Shown: positions 10,384 through 19,514 of the stretch, piece by piece
How positions within the stretch are numbered: the stretch's first letter is position 1
Layout: every line of letters starts with the position of its first letter
Assembly: GCA_002432805.1 (NCBI GenBank)
Contig: DJGV01000005.1
Coordinates: 4,645-68,644 of the forward strand
Reading direction: 5' to 3'
Origin: Fervidobacterium sp. UBA5837
GTDB lineage: Bacteria; Thermotogota; Thermotogae; Thermotogales; Fervidobacteriaceae
Length of the DNA stretch: 64,000 nt
Made by a program: the position numbers and the translations under genes
Notes under the pieces: generated by a model
Database searches by the model: none
The model's input: only the letters and a program-made list of their open reading frames with translations
Told to the model about the DNA's origin: nothing

Positions 10384-11307
10384 TCAGGTGTTTTGCTCAA
10401 TTAGATATCTTTCTTCTATCAATTTCATTATTTTTTCTTTGGCTTCATCTTCCACCGCATCTATCCATATTGCATTCTTAAACCTTCTCAGGTAGATAAT
10501 TTGCCTACGCGCATAATGACGGGTATTGCGTTTTATAAGGTGTATGGCCGTTTCAATGGAGTATACGTCATCCAGATAATCGATAATCTCCTGATACCCT
10601 ATGGTCTTGAATGCTTCTGGACTCTTACCGTATTTTGAGATCAGTTCTTTCACTTCGTCTATCAAGCCATATTCTATCATCTTGTCAACTCTGCTATTTA
10701 TTCTTTTGTAGAGTTCTTCTCTCTCACGGTTTATAACTATCAATGTAAAATCCTCGTTTGACTCTCTTGACTGCTCACTTTGAAGTTCGGAAATCCGTTT
10801 GCCGGTTTTGAGATAAACTTCCAATGCTCGTACTGTCCGCTTTGTATCTTGGAAATGTATCCTGGAGGCAGCCTGTGGATCGAATTCTTCAAGCATCTTT
10901 CTCAGAATTCCTGGTTCTTGTTCGTTCAACTGGTTGAGTTCTTTTCGTATGTTTTCATCCCTCGGCACACCTTCAAAAAAACCTTTTACCAGTGCATCGA
11001 TGTAAAGCCCGGTTCCACCAACGTATATAGGTATCTTCCCTCTTTGAACTACATCCTTTTCTATTTCCTTTGCCATTTTTTGATATAGAAAAGCATTAAA
11101 ATACTCGGAAGGTTCCACTATATCTATCATATGATGTTTAACAGAAACAAGTTGGTAAGGGTCAGGCTTGGCTGTACCTATATCCATGTATTTGTATACT
11201 TGTCTAGAATCCATCGATATGATTTCTATGGGCAGCTGCTGTGCTATAGCCACAGCCAGCTCGGTCTTGCCTGAACCAGTCGGACCGGAGATTACAAATC
11301 TGTGCAT
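10384..11307 (-). CDS. miaA: tRNA dimethylallyltransferase
   Basis: Adds a dimethylallyl group to A37 of tRNAs that read codons starting with U. The 307-residue protein has the P-loop GPTGSGKTELA at its N-terminus, DSRQVYKYMDIGTAKP (substrate-binding Asp), YVGGTGLYIDALV, and the C-terminal TRHYARRQ motif. The ATG at 11307 follows AAAGGAG by seven bases; an upstream TTG is in frame. It is followed by dnaX after about 50 bases and preceded by the LptA-like gene after 17. No miaB is in the window. Confidence 0.96.
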   Translation of the reverse strand: MHRFVISGPTGSGKTELAVAIAQQLPIEIISMDSRQVYKYMDIGTAKPDPYQLVSVKHHMIDIVEPSEYFNAFLYQKMAKEIEKDVVQRGKIPIYVGGTGLYIDALVKGFFEGVPRDENIRKELNQLNEQEPGILRKMLEEFDPQAASRIHFQDTKRTVRALEVYLKTGKRISELQSEQSRESNEDFTLIVINREREELYKRINSRVDKMIEYGLIDEVKELISKYGKSPEAFKTIGYQEIIDYLDDVYSIETAIHLIKRNTRHYARRQIIYLRRFKNAIWIDAVEDEAKEKIMKLIEERYLIEQNT

Positions 11308-11324
11308 CAAAAAACTCCTTTCTA

Positions 11325-12002
11325 TTATTCAACTTTCAGTTCTATGTTAACGCTATTTGCCTTCATATCGTTATTTTCAGTATTTATAATTGCATCAGAG
11401 GCTGTCATCTTTATACCTTTTTTAGCATCGTTTATTACAACAGCTCCAACTAATGTGAGCTCTCCCTTTTTCTTATCATAATCAAATCTATCACTAACAG
11501 TCGTGACATCACCTTTTGTAATATTGACGCCACCCTTTTTCGTACCACTGTATTTGTCATTATCCAAGTCATAATTCACACTATCAGCTATTATTGTTAT
11601 CTTTTCATTACTCTTCGTATCGACTATCGTAACTACTGCGTTTGTAAGAACTCCCGTTCTATTATCAAGATCATACGTCATCTTATCTGCGGTTGCACTA
11701 CCGCCGTCGAAACTGAATTCAGACTTTACTGGAATATCTACATTTCTCCATTTGTCGCCAACTTTTCTAACATACATCTCAGTAGTTTTTACGCTTACTT
11801 TATCTTCGTCTATATTGACGAATACTCTACCTTTGTAATATATAACATCACTTTTTGGTTCAACATAGTCAGCAGAGACTCTAACAGTTTTCGACTTCTT
11901 TGTACTTGTTGTTGTCGTGGTTGTCGATGTTTGTGCAAAAATAATAACTACGGAAAGTAGTATCATCAAAATTGTGATGCCAAGAATCCTTCTACTCTTC
12001 AT
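11325..12002 (-). CDS. LptA/OstA-like exported protein
   Basis: A 225-residue protein with an N-terminal signal peptide (hydrophobic stretch ending in IIFAQ). It is followed by a Thr-rich linker and OstA-like beta repeats such as VSADYVEPKSDVIYYKG, GSATADKMTYDLDNRTGV, IIADSVNYDLDNDKYSG and VSDRFDYDKKKGELTLVG. OstA-type beta-jellyroll proteins carry lipid A or other lipids across the periplasm. Thermotogae lack classical LPS, so the cargo is uncertain; a general outer-sheath lipid or envelope role is inferred. The ATG at 12002 has AGGAGGT upstream at ideal distance. It belongs to an envelope-directed run with two patatin-type genes and SLH and PEGA proteins. Confidence 0.75.
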   Translation of the reverse strand: MKSRRILGITILMILLSVVIIFAQTSTTTTTTSTKKSKTVRVSADYVEPKSDVIYYKGRVFVNIDEDKVSVKTTEMYVRKVGDKWRNVDIPVKSEFSFDGGSATADKMTYDLDNRTGVLTNAVVTIVDTKSNEKITIIADSVNYDLDNDKYSGTKKGGVNITKGDVTTVSDRFDYDKKKGELTLVGAVVINDAKKGIKMTASDAIINTENNDMKANSVNIELKVE

Positions 12003-12022
12003 ACCCATACCTCCTATAACTC

Positions 12023-12802
12023 TTAAGCGGTAAGACTTTCAACCATTTTCTTACCAGCAAGGTAAAAACGATTACTTATCATACTGAAATTCTTTGAATC
12101 AACGGCCTGTATTGAAGTAGAGAATTTTGCCTTGTTTGAACGGTCTTTAACAAATTTGGCTGTCCTTGAGAAAGTTGATAGCAGGAGATAATCAGTAGCC
12201 CTTTGGGGAATAAAAGAATTGAGCCAATCTATGTATATTATACCATCTCCTTCCGGAATTCCAAACACCCAAGCAAGAGAAAGATAATCATCTATCGGTG
12301 AAAAGTCTATTGGATACGTCAACGCTCTTGATATCACATCTATAGAGTTACCAGTCAATATCTCTTCTTTCTTTTGAGCCATGTTGAATGCGTGCACCTT
12401 TACTCTGAAGTTATCAGTAATCTCGAATTCTGGGACCCATTTCTGGACAAATTCCCTAAGTTTAGCATTCCCCTTTGTATCTTCTTCTTGGTTTTTAATC
12501 TTCTTTTGAACATTATACAGGAGCGTTATACTACTCCCAATACTTGACAAGGATGGATTCGAAACAGATTTGAAGATTTTAAAAGCTTCTTGCCACATTT
12601 TCGATATTCTCACATAGGCCGTATTTGCATCATACTGCCAAAGTACGGTAGGAATGCAAGAAAAGCCACAACAGTGAATTTCGAACAAATTCTTATTACT
12701 CTCATTACTCTCAGATCCTTCAAACTCTTGCAATGCCTTCAATAATCCAACTGTACCCAAATATTGAATTATATCACCGCCTAAGGAAATTCTCAAATTC
12801 AT
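12023..12802 (-). CDS. Degenerate patatin-like protein (possible pseudo-lipase)
   Basis: A protein of about 259 residues with no confident family motif, but its layout parallels the patatin encoded just upstream. It opens with LRISLGGDIIQYLGTVGLLKAL, where patatins have the glycine-rich oxyanion loop. It then has CCGFSCIPTVLW where the GxSxG nucleophile elbow would be (last Gly replaced by Ile), and IYIDWLNSF in place of DGG. The nucleophile-position Ser and an Asp remain but the glycines are lost. The start is uncertain: ATG 12802, TTG 12820 or TTG 12796, all overlapping the upstream gene. I infer an ancient tandem duplicate that lost or changed its activity. Confidence 0.6.
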   Translation of the reverse strand: MNLRISLGGDIIQYLGTVGLLKALQEFEGSESNESNKNLFEIHCCGFSCIPTVLWQYDANTAYVRISKMWQEAFKIFKSVSNPSLSSIGSSITLLYNVQKKIKNQEEDTKGNAKLREFVQKWVPEFEITDNFRVKVHAFNMAQKKEEILTGNSIDVISRALTYPIDFSPIDDYLSLAWVFGIPEGDGIIYIDWLNSFIPQRATDYLLLSTFSRTAKFVKDRSNKAKFSTSIQAVDSKNFSMISNRFYLAGKKMVESLTA

Positions 12803-13553
12803 CTCTCCTATCCATAGCAATCTTTAAAGCTTCATTATAAATCGATTCATGTCTTTCAAATTCACTCCATTCTGCCTGTACTGTATAATCAAAAACAAAA
12901 TCTGCTATTTGCATCTCTTGCTTAAGTATTTCTTGATTCTTAATGGAATCAAGTGCCGACAACAAATTAAATTGTGTCTGGTAATCAGGAATTTCTTCAT
13001 TGAATAAACTTGCAATGATCCTATCCATACCACGTTTTTTAAGTTCTTCTGTTGGAAGCGGAGATAGCACTCCACCATCCAAAACCTTTGTACCACAAAG
13101 ATACGTGGGTTCAAAAATCCCAGGAACCGTACAACTTGCCAAAACTGCATCAACTAAGAAGCCTTCATCTATAACCATGGACTCATGATTTTCACTATCG
13201 AATGCTACGACAACCAATTTTGTCTTAAGCTGTGAAAACTTAGTCTTACCAAAGAGTACCTTGAAAAACTGGTAATAATCGTCTAAACTTATTAGCGCCT
13301 TCTTTATTACTAACTCAAACATCGAGACGGAAGATTTCAACGATTTGTCTTTCATGAAAGAAACGACATTTGTTGAGAATTCTTCGTAAACCTTATCTGC
13401 ATCACCGTACATCGCATAAAGGGCACCTACTATGGCACCTGCTGAAGACCCAGCTATCATACTTAACCTTACATCGTACATATCCAAGAGTTTCAAAGTA
13501 GCTACATGCGTAAAACCCTTGACTCCACCTGCTTCCAGTGCTAGACCAACCAA
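12774..13553 (-). CDS. Patatin-like phospholipase family protein
   Basis: A 259-residue lipid acyl hydrolase with a Ser-Asp dyad. The oxyanion loop LEAGGVKGFTHV is at the N-terminus, the nucleophile elbow is GSSAGAIVGALYA (Ser near residue 40), and the catalytic Asp lies in VLDGGVLSPLP. VPGIFEP precedes it, as in bacterial RssA-like patatins. There is no signal peptide, so it should act at the cytoplasmic face of the membrane or in the cytoplasm. It starts at TTG with AGGAGTGA and AGTAGGA upstream. The degenerate paralog follows with a short overlap, suggesting that the two proteins work as a pair. Confidence 0.88.
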   Translation of the reverse strand: MVGLALEAGGVKGFTHVATLKLLDMYDVRLSMIAGSSAGAIVGALYAMYGDADKVYEEFSTNVVSFMKDKSLKSSVSMFELVIKKALISLDDYYQFFKVLFGKTKFSQLKTKLVVVAFDSENHESMVIDEGFLVDAVLASCTVPGIFEPTYLCGTKVLDGGVLSPLPTEELKKRGMDRIIASLFNEEIPDYQTQFNLLSALDSIKNQEILKQEMQIADFVFDYTVQAEWSEFERHESIYNEALKIAMDRRDEFENFLRR

Positions 13554-13601
13554 TCCTACTTCACTCCTAACTATGTTGTTTAATTGCGTAGTTCATTATG
13601 A

Positions 13602-15065
13602 TCATTGCGCAGTTACTATGAAAACTATCCCCAATACCACAGACGTTACAGTACCCGCGATAGCTATCCATCTAGTCAACTCTAATTCCGAACGCAAGTT
13701 ATTTACTTCTTCATTGAGTGATTCCAAGTCAGTCTTGGCCTTATCTTGATTAAGCATTAGCGTTGAGATATCATTTGATAGCTCACTAGTCTTAACCGCA
13801 GTATCCTTAACGTTGGAAATTTCATTCAAGATGTACTGCTGTTCAATAGAAAGTGCACGCATCTGGTCTTCAATTTTCGTGTATTTTGCTACCAACTGGT
13901 CAAAACGATTTGACAACACTTGGAAATTTCCAATTGTGTCGACAATTGTTAATGCATCGATCGCATCAAGTCTCTTTATGAAATCGTCTCCCTTATTGAT
14001 TATCTCCTCGATCTTGGAAATCCTCTGTGACAATGTACTAACTTCCTTACTAGTAGACGCATACAAACTATTAAGTGGTTTTAGATTCTCTATATCCGTT
14101 GAATTCTGCGAAACTGAGTTTTCAAGGGCTGACAATCTTTCGATTGATTGCTGACTAGACTGTTCAAGAGCTGAAATTCGTCCGTCGAGTTTTGAAACTT
14201 GAGTGCTTACTGTTACAATTTTTCCTATATCTTGTTGACTAGACTTCAGACTACTTTCCAATGCTGATATCTTTGAGTCTATTCGTTGTATGTTGTTTGT
14301 CACTTCGGTCTTAAGCGCATTTAGATTACTGTTAATATCGTTGATATTAGCATTAATTTTGCTTATATCGTCGTTAACTACCGTGATTTTGTTGTTGACT
14401 TGTACAACAGACTGTTCGGTAGCAGTTACCCTTTTTGATAATGAATCCAAATCTTTCGAAATACTTGATACCTGAGAAGATGCATCTTTTTGCTCCAGTG
14501 TTGTAATCTTCTTCGATAATTGGTCCACAATTTTCGACAAATCTGATGACCCTTTTTCAAGTGTCGCGACTCTTTTCGATAGTGAATCTATATCCTTTGA
14601 AAAATCCGTTGGAGTTATTTGAGAAGCTTGACTACTGGTAGTAATAGACGTAACTTTGCTCTCAAGTGCTGTGATTCTCTTCTTAAGATCACTTAAGTCG
14701 CTTTGAATACTTGATTGAGTCGAAGCATTTGATTGAACTTGCTTTTCCAACGAAGAAACGCGTGATTGAATTTTACTGATTTCTTCTGAACTCACTGTAC
14801 TGTTTAAACCTTCCAGCTTGTAATAAGTTATCAGATTGTAAAGGTACTTGGCTAAGTCTAACTTCGATACAAGTAGTGAAGGCTTAAAGTTGTTGTTCTG
14901 GTCAACCTCCATGATCTTTCTATCGACCAGAAAGTTCACAGCCTTATACTGCGCAGAAGCAGAAGATAGATCGTTGATAGTTGCTCCAATCGCACATGTT
15001 CCAAAAATCAAAAATAGCAACGCACTGGCAAGCCAAGACAGTCTCAAAAGTTTTCTGGTAGACAT
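13602..15065 (-). CDS. SLH-domain coiled-coil envelope spacer protein (Omp-alpha-like)
   Basis: A 487-residue exported rod protein. It has a signal peptide (residues 1-28), one SLH-like domain near 30-80 (AVNFLVDRKIMEVD, then LLVSKLDLAKYLYNLI), a heptad-patterned coiled coil over about 90-450 with repeated SLSKRV and ISALE motifs, and a C-terminal hydrophobic anchor (WIAIAGTVTSVVLGIVFIV). This is the architecture of Thermotoga Omp-alpha, which spans the periplasm and links the cell body to the outer toga. The ATG at 15065 has GAGGTGAGATA directly upstream; earlier in-frame codons lack a site. It follows the PEGA gene by about 60 bases. Confidence 0.82.
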   Translation of the reverse strand: MSTRKLLRLSWLASALLFLIFGTCAIGATINDLSSASAQYKAVNFLVDRKIMEVDQNNNFKPSLLVSKLDLAKYLYNLITYYKLEGLNSTVSSEEISKIQSRVSSLEKQVQSNASTQSSIQSDLSDLKKRITALESKVTSITTSSQASQITPTDFSKDIDSLSKRVATLEKGSSDLSKIVDQLSKKITTLEQKDASSQVSSISKDLDSLSKRVTATEQSVVQVNNKITVVNDDISKINANINDINSNLNALKTEVTNNIQRIDSKISALESSLKSSQQDIGKIVTVSTQVSKLDGRISALEQSSQQSIERLSALENSVSQNSTDIENLKPLNSLYASTSKEVSTLSQRISKIEEIINKGDDFIKRLDAIDALTIVDTIGNFQVLSNRFDQLVAKYTKIEDQMRALSIEQQYILNEISNVKDTAVKTSELSNDISTLMLNQDKAKTDLESLNEEVNNLRSELELTRWIAIAGTVTSVVLGIVFIVTAQ

Positions 15066-15126
15066 TATCTCACCTCGATTTTTGGCCAGATTTCTCTTGA
15101 TTACTTTGACCATTCATATACTTTGA

Positions 15127-16584
15127 TTATTTGTCTACTCTAACCTCGTTGATCTTTCCATTTTCTATGTACACATCTTCTTTGTACAATTCATTTTCAC
15201 CTTTCTTAAAAACAAACGTGTACGTTCCTTCTGGTAGGCTTGCAAGGTATATCGGGGTTTTTCCAATGTATGTTCCGTTTACAAAGACATCCAAAACACT
15301 TCTTGAAAATATGTTGACTAAACATGATTCAACACTGTCCAAAACAAGCGGGGTTTCTACAACAATTTCCTCTAAATTTGGACCTCTGAGCACATTTATT
15401 GCTTGCCCCGAGAATACTTGAATTATGCCTGGTCCACTGTATATTACGCTGTCAACCACTACTTGAACACCTTGACTAAGTGCAACTGGTATCGATTTTG
15501 GTATATCTTTCAAGGTACCATCGCTAAAACCAAACCATACAACATTTTCTTCAGAAGCTTCAGAGTCTTTTGTCATCTGCTTTATCGTCGTAAACATTAG
15601 GCGTTTTACCAACAATTTCTGACTGAACCCATCAAATTCCACGGTAATATTGGTACCATCGAGTAGTACGTCTATCTGTTCTATCGGCTCCAATGTGTAA
15701 TAGAGGACCTGATCGTTTTCAAGTAAAATGGTAGTATTGAAGTTCTTATACCCTGGTGAACTAACTTGGATATCATACTTACCATTTACAAGCCGTATTT
15801 CTCCAGGAACATTGTAAAAATCGCTCCCCACTTTTACGAGTGCATTTTCAGGTTTGCCCAATATCGTAAGTAACTTGTATTGCCTAGAATCAACGGAAAG
15901 CTTATAGTTGTCAACAGGTGGAACTTCTATTTCTTGAATGTAGTTAACGAAATCTGTAGGTAATATCAAGCGATATCTACCAGGCTGAACTTCAAGAGTA
16001 GTTGGAAGCACAATCTTATCAAAATTAAGAAACGCATTTTCTATCCTTTTTGAAGTATCTAACGTTAACGTGACAGTGTTTTTTAATGTTATATCTATTC
16101 TCTTTTCCTCATATGGATTTAGATATACTTTCACATCTTTCTCCGCAAAACCGGGAGCCGAAACTTTTATTACGTGTTCACCTGGTTTTAGTGATACCTT
16201 TGTACTCCCATTTGCAATCATTTCGCCATCTATGTATATTGTTGAATCTGTTGGTAATACAACAATGTTCAAATAAGCTGGCAATACAAGATTAGCAACT
16301 ATTGTTCCATCTTGGGTCACCATCTTTTCAAATGGTATATATCCCGGCTTAATCAATTTCAGTGCACCTGGAATTTGTGCATCGAAAGATAGTTGGTGAC
16401 CCTTTATAGTTCCAACCAGTTGACCGTTGTAATACACGATGGCACCATCATCACCGATAATGGTGAGAGCATAGCCGGGATTTGCTAAGATGAAAAGAAG
16501 GACGAAAAGCACAACTCCATAACAAAAATTAAAATAGAAATTTCTATTTTTCACATTTCGACACTCCCAGTTTCTATTATTCAT
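15127..16584 (-). CDS. PEGA-domain exported protein
   Basis: A roughly 485-residue protein with an N-terminal hydrophobic signal (FYFNFCYGVVLFVLLFILA) and repeated PEGA-type beta domains: GALKLIKPGYIPFEK, VSLKPGEHVIKVSAPGF, VNGKYDIQVSSPGYKNF and, at the C-terminus, VFVNGTYIGKTPIYLASLPEGTYTF. PEGA domains are common in surface and cell-wall-associated proteins; no enzymatic motif is seen. The ATG at 16584 follows AAGGGAAAAGAG; a GTG ten codons later, preceded by GGGAG, would give a more compact signal peptide. It lies between marR and the SLH gene, supporting an envelope role. Confidence 0.8.
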   Translation of the reverse strand: MNNRNWECRNVKNRNFYFNFCYGVVLFVLLFILANPGYALTIIGDDGAIVYYNGQLVGTIKGHQLSFDAQIPGALKLIKPGYIPFEKMVTQDGTIVANLVLPAYLNIVVLPTDSTIYIDGEMIANGSTKVSLKPGEHVIKVSAPGFAEKDVKVYLNPYEEKRIDITLKNTVTLTLDTSKRIENAFLNFDKIVLPTTLEVQPGRYRLILPTDFVNYIQEIEVPPVDNYKLSVDSRQYKLLTILGKPENALVKVGSDFYNVPGEIRLVNGKYDIQVSSPGYKNFNTTILLENDQVLYYTLEPIEQIDVLLDGTNITVEFDGFSQKLLVKRLMFTTIKQMTKDSEASEENVVWFGFSDGTLKDIPKSIPVALSQGVQVVVDSVIYSGPGIIQVFSGQAINVLRGPNLEEIVVETPLVLDSVESCLVNIFSRSVLDVFVNGTYIGKTPIYLASLPEGTYTFVFKKGENELYKEDVYIENGKINEVRVDK

Positions 16585-16612
16585 CTCTTTTCCCTTATTC
16601 CATTTGTGATTC

Positions 16613-17053
16613 CTATTTCTCTTCAATAACGCTCGACAGCTCTATCAAAGAATGATATATTTTATCAGACGTATCGAGTGGAAACTTATCCATTATCTCC
16701 TTTATGTAATCCACTCTCCGTTTTATGACAAATTTTATGACCTCACTACCAAGTTCTGTTATTTCAACCATGGCTACTCTCTTGTCTTCATCGCCTTGCC
16801 TTCTTCTTAAGAAACCATCCCTTTCAAGTCTCATAACCAATCCGGTGGTTGTACTTTTAGCGATACCGAGCATTTGACTAAGTTTTGTCATGGTCTGTGG
16901 TCCATCGAAATAGGTTCTCTGCATGAGGTCAAACTGGGCCGGTGTAATTGAATAGTCTTTTAATGCTATTCGGCCTTGTATCCTTATTTTAAAGCATATC
17001 ATTCTCAGCAGTTCTTCAACGTGAGCGTAAATTTCATCACCGTTCTTTTTCAC
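16613..17053 (-). CDS. MarR-family transcriptional regulator
   Basis: A 146-residue winged-helix repressor-type protein. The core helix-turn-helix is visible as ITPAQFDLMQRTYF, TMTKLSQMLGIAKSTTTGLV and the wing ERDGFLRRRQGDEDKR, with long dimerization helices at both ends. It starts at GTG, six bases after GAGGTGA. It is first in the run MarR - PEGA - SLH - patatins - LptA-like, and a ~90-base gap upstream of it is the natural place for an autoregulated operator. The ligand is unknown. Confidence 0.9.
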   Translation of the reverse strand: MKKNGDEIYAHVEELLRMICFKIRIQGRIALKDYSITPAQFDLMQRTYFDGPQTMTKLSQMLGIAKSTTTGLVMRLERDGFLRRRQGDEDKRVAMVEITELGSEVIKFVIKRRVDYIKEIMDKFPLDTSDKIYHSLIELSSVIEEK

Positions 17054-17143
17054 ACATTTTCACCTCGTTGGGTAAAATGCCACACAGTAACGCATGGTCG
17101 TGGCATGAACTGTATAATCTATCCACCATTGTCACTATTGTCA

Positions 17144-18496
17144 TTATAGTTGTTCAAGTAATACTTTAAATGCCAAGTACGTCTCGTACAGGTCCGCTTT
17201 TGAAACCAATTCAAATGGTGAATGCATGCCCAAGAGACCTGGTCCCATGTCTATTGTATCGAATCCTTCTTGTGCAAGGAATTTCGCAACTGTACCTCCA
17301 CCACCAACATCGACTTTTCCAAGCAGACTTGGCTGCCAAGAAATACCGTTCTTATTGAGTATACCTCTAACACGAGCTACCAGTTCTGCGTGTGCCTCAC
17401 TTGCTCCACCTTTTCCACCGCGGCCTGTATATTTGACCAGTCCAACACCATAACCAGCCTTTGCAGCATTGAGTTTATCGTGAACTTCAAGATAAGAAGG
17501 ATCTTGGAGTGTTGTTACATCAGCAGATAATACTGTAGATTTTGCGATTATATCATCTAATGCACTTTCAGCATCGGAGATGCCTCTCATTTTCAACAAT
17601 TTTCTCAAAAATGCCCTGTAGAATCTCGCCTGAGCACCTGAGTCTCCCTCGCTACCGATTTCTTCCTTGTCAAACAGTATCACACCTGCGGCCTTTTGAC
17701 CTTCAGATATTTGGGCATTCAACAACGCCATAACACCTTCATATGCACAAATCTTATCATCGTGCCCATAAGCACCTATGAAACTGCTGTCGATACCAAC
17801 ATCACGTGGTTTTAATGCAGGTACAAGTTCCAAATCTGCACTGACAAAATCTTCTTCGTCTATATTGTACTTATCTTTCAGTAATTTTAGCACATTTTTC
17901 TTAACTGGCTCATTTTCTTCACCTTGCAGCGGTATTGAGCCAAGAATTATATTCATTTTTTCTGCTTTGAAATGCTCGCTGACTTTATTATCTTCCTTGT
18001 CAAGATGTGGTAAGAGATCCGGAAGCACGAAAACAGGATCTTTTCCATCGCAACCAATGCATACATCTATCTTCTGCCCGTCTTCTTTGACAACAACGCC
18101 AACTAAAGCAAGTGGTAGGCTAAACCATTGGTACTTCTTCACGCCACCATAATAATGCGTCTTCGCCAACGCTATATCAGCCTCTTCGTAGAGTGGATAA
18201 GTCCTCAAATCTAGGCGGGGAGAGTCAACGTGTGCAGCAACAAAATTGACACCATTTTCGATGTTCCCCTTTATTGCGACAAGTGATTTGTTCCTGTTGA
18301 CTAAGTATACCTGATCTTCTACATCCGTAACTTCATCAACTCTTATGAATCCTGATTTTCTGAGCAACTCTTCAAAATAAGAAATTGCCAATCTTTCGAT
18401 CTTTGCAAATTCGATGAATTTCTTGTACTCATTGGAAAACTCCTCAATCTCTTCCCTTTTTCTCTTGTCCCAAACCAAGTGTCCTTTAAGTCCCAT
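17144..18496 (-). CDS. M18-family aminopeptidase (aspartyl aminopeptidase-like)
   Basis: A 450-residue cytosolic dinuclear zinc aminopeptidase. Metal and catalytic motifs are visible: NFVAAHVDSPRLDL (His and Asp), AYGHDDKICAYEG (bridging Asp), LFDKEEIGSEGDSGAQ (general-base Glu and metal Glu), LSADVTT, and a C-terminal MGPGLLGMHSPFEL with the final His. The ATG at 18496 is chosen because GGGAGGATG lies just upstream; an earlier in-frame start at 18532 has none. M18 enzymes usually form dodecamers and trim N-terminal residues, often acidic ones. It follows murB by about 67 bases. Confidence 0.93.
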   Translation of the reverse strand: MGLKGHLVWDKRKREEIEEFSNEYKKFIEFAKIERLAISYFEELLRKSGFIRVDEVTDVEDQVYLVNRNKSLVAIKGNIENGVNFVAAHVDSPRLDLRTYPLYEEADIALAKTHYYGGVKKYQWFSLPLALVGVVVKEDGQKIDVCIGCDGKDPVFVLPDLLPHLDKEDNKVSEHFKAEKMNIILGSIPLQGEENEPVKKNVLKLLKDKYNIDEEDFVSADLELVPALKPRDVGIDSSFIGAYGHDDKICAYEGVMALLNAQISEGQKAAGVILFDKEEIGSEGDSGAQARFYRAFLRKLLKMRGISDAESALDDIIAKSTVLSADVTTLQDPSYLEVHDKLNAAKAGYGVGLVKYTGRGGKGGASEAHAELVARVRGILNKNGISWQPSLLGKVDVGGGGTVAKFLAQEGFDTIDMGPGLLGMHSPFELVSKADLYETYLAFKVLLEQL

Positions 18497-18563
18497 CTTT
18501 ACATCCTCCCTTTTCGATAAGTTTCTGAACACAATCTATACCTTCCAAGAATTAAAAACTTCT

Positions 18564-19514
18564 TTATTTCCAAATCTCTATCTCAGTTTCTAAATCGACT
18601 TGATAGGTCTGCCTCACCTTTGATTTTATCAAATCTATCAACTCGAAAACGTCACTTGCTTTAGCATTTCCTTTGTTTATTATAAACCCAGCATGCCTTT
18701 CTGAAACTTGCGCACCACCTATGGAATATCCCTTCAACCCCAAAGACTCTATTGCAGTTCCAACGTAGAAATCAGGTCTCGGTCGTTTGAAAACACTTCC
18801 AGCACTTGGATATTCGAGTGGTTGCTTTTCATATCTCTTTTTCATTGTATCTAGCATCAAAGTTCTGATTTGCTCTTTATCTCCTTGAAAGAGCCTAAAT
18901 CTTGCACCAACTATCGTGAGATTTCTTTCTTTCTTGAATAGACTCGTTCTGTATGCAAACTGCGCCTCAAAATTTGAGATAGTGAAAACTTTTCTACCGT
19001 CGAATACATCTATTTCGATGATATTCTCACTCGTTTCCCAGCCGTAGCAACCAGCGTTCATATATATGGCACCGCCAACGCTACCCGGCAAACCGTAAGC
19101 CCTTTCCATGCCAGAAAGGCCATTTTCCATAGCAATTAGACAGAATTTTTTAAATGGCACACCGGCAGTTGAATAAACATAACCATTGGAATATTCAACT
19201 TTGTCTATTCTTTCAGTAGAGACAACAGTATAGCTTTTGTGGTCATCTGATGGTAAGATGTTTGTCCCTCTACCGATTATACGATATTCTATATTTCTCT
19301 CTCTGAGCAACCTTAAGGTATTCAAAAAGCCATCTAAGGAGTTTGGAATAACAAAAAGTTTTACTCTTCCCCCCAACCTAAAATTCACATGCACCGAAAG
19401 TGGTTCATTGATAAAAAGGTCACATCCCTCATCCCATAAAGCTTCCATAAGACTTCTATCGATATCTTCGTAGTCATATGGTACACTGTTGTGCGTGTTA
19501 TGCGTGTAATCCAC
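18564..19514 (-). CDS. murB: UDP-N-acetylmuramate dehydrogenase
   Basis: FAD- and NADPH-dependent enzyme that reduces UDP-GlcNAc-enolpyruvate to UDP-MurNAc in peptidoglycan synthesis. The 316-residue protein shows the FAD-binding segment RIIGRGTNILPSD, GLSGMERAYGLPGSVGGAIY, and the active-site PSAGSVFKRP, as in type II MurB proteins. The GTG start has GGAGGG eight bases upstream. Its first bases overlap the end of the upstream diguanylate cyclase gene by 17 nt, so it is translated from that messenger. No other mur genes are nearby. Confidence 0.95.
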   Translation of the reverse strand: MDYTHNTHNSVPYDYEDIDRSLMEALWDEGCDLFINEPLSVHVNFRLGGRVKLFVIPNSLDGFLNTLRLLRERNIEYRIIGRGTNILPSDDHKSYTVVSTERIDKVEYSNGYVYSTAGVPFKKFCLIAMENGLSGMERAYGLPGSVGGAIYMNAGCYGWETSENIIEIDVFDGRKVFTISNFEAQFAYRTSLFKKERNLTIVGARFRLFQGDKEQIRTLMLDTMKKRYEKQPLEYPSAGSVFKRPRPDFYVGTAIESLGLKGYSIGGAQVSERHAGFIINKGNAKASDVFELIDLIKSKVRQTYQVDLETEIEIWK

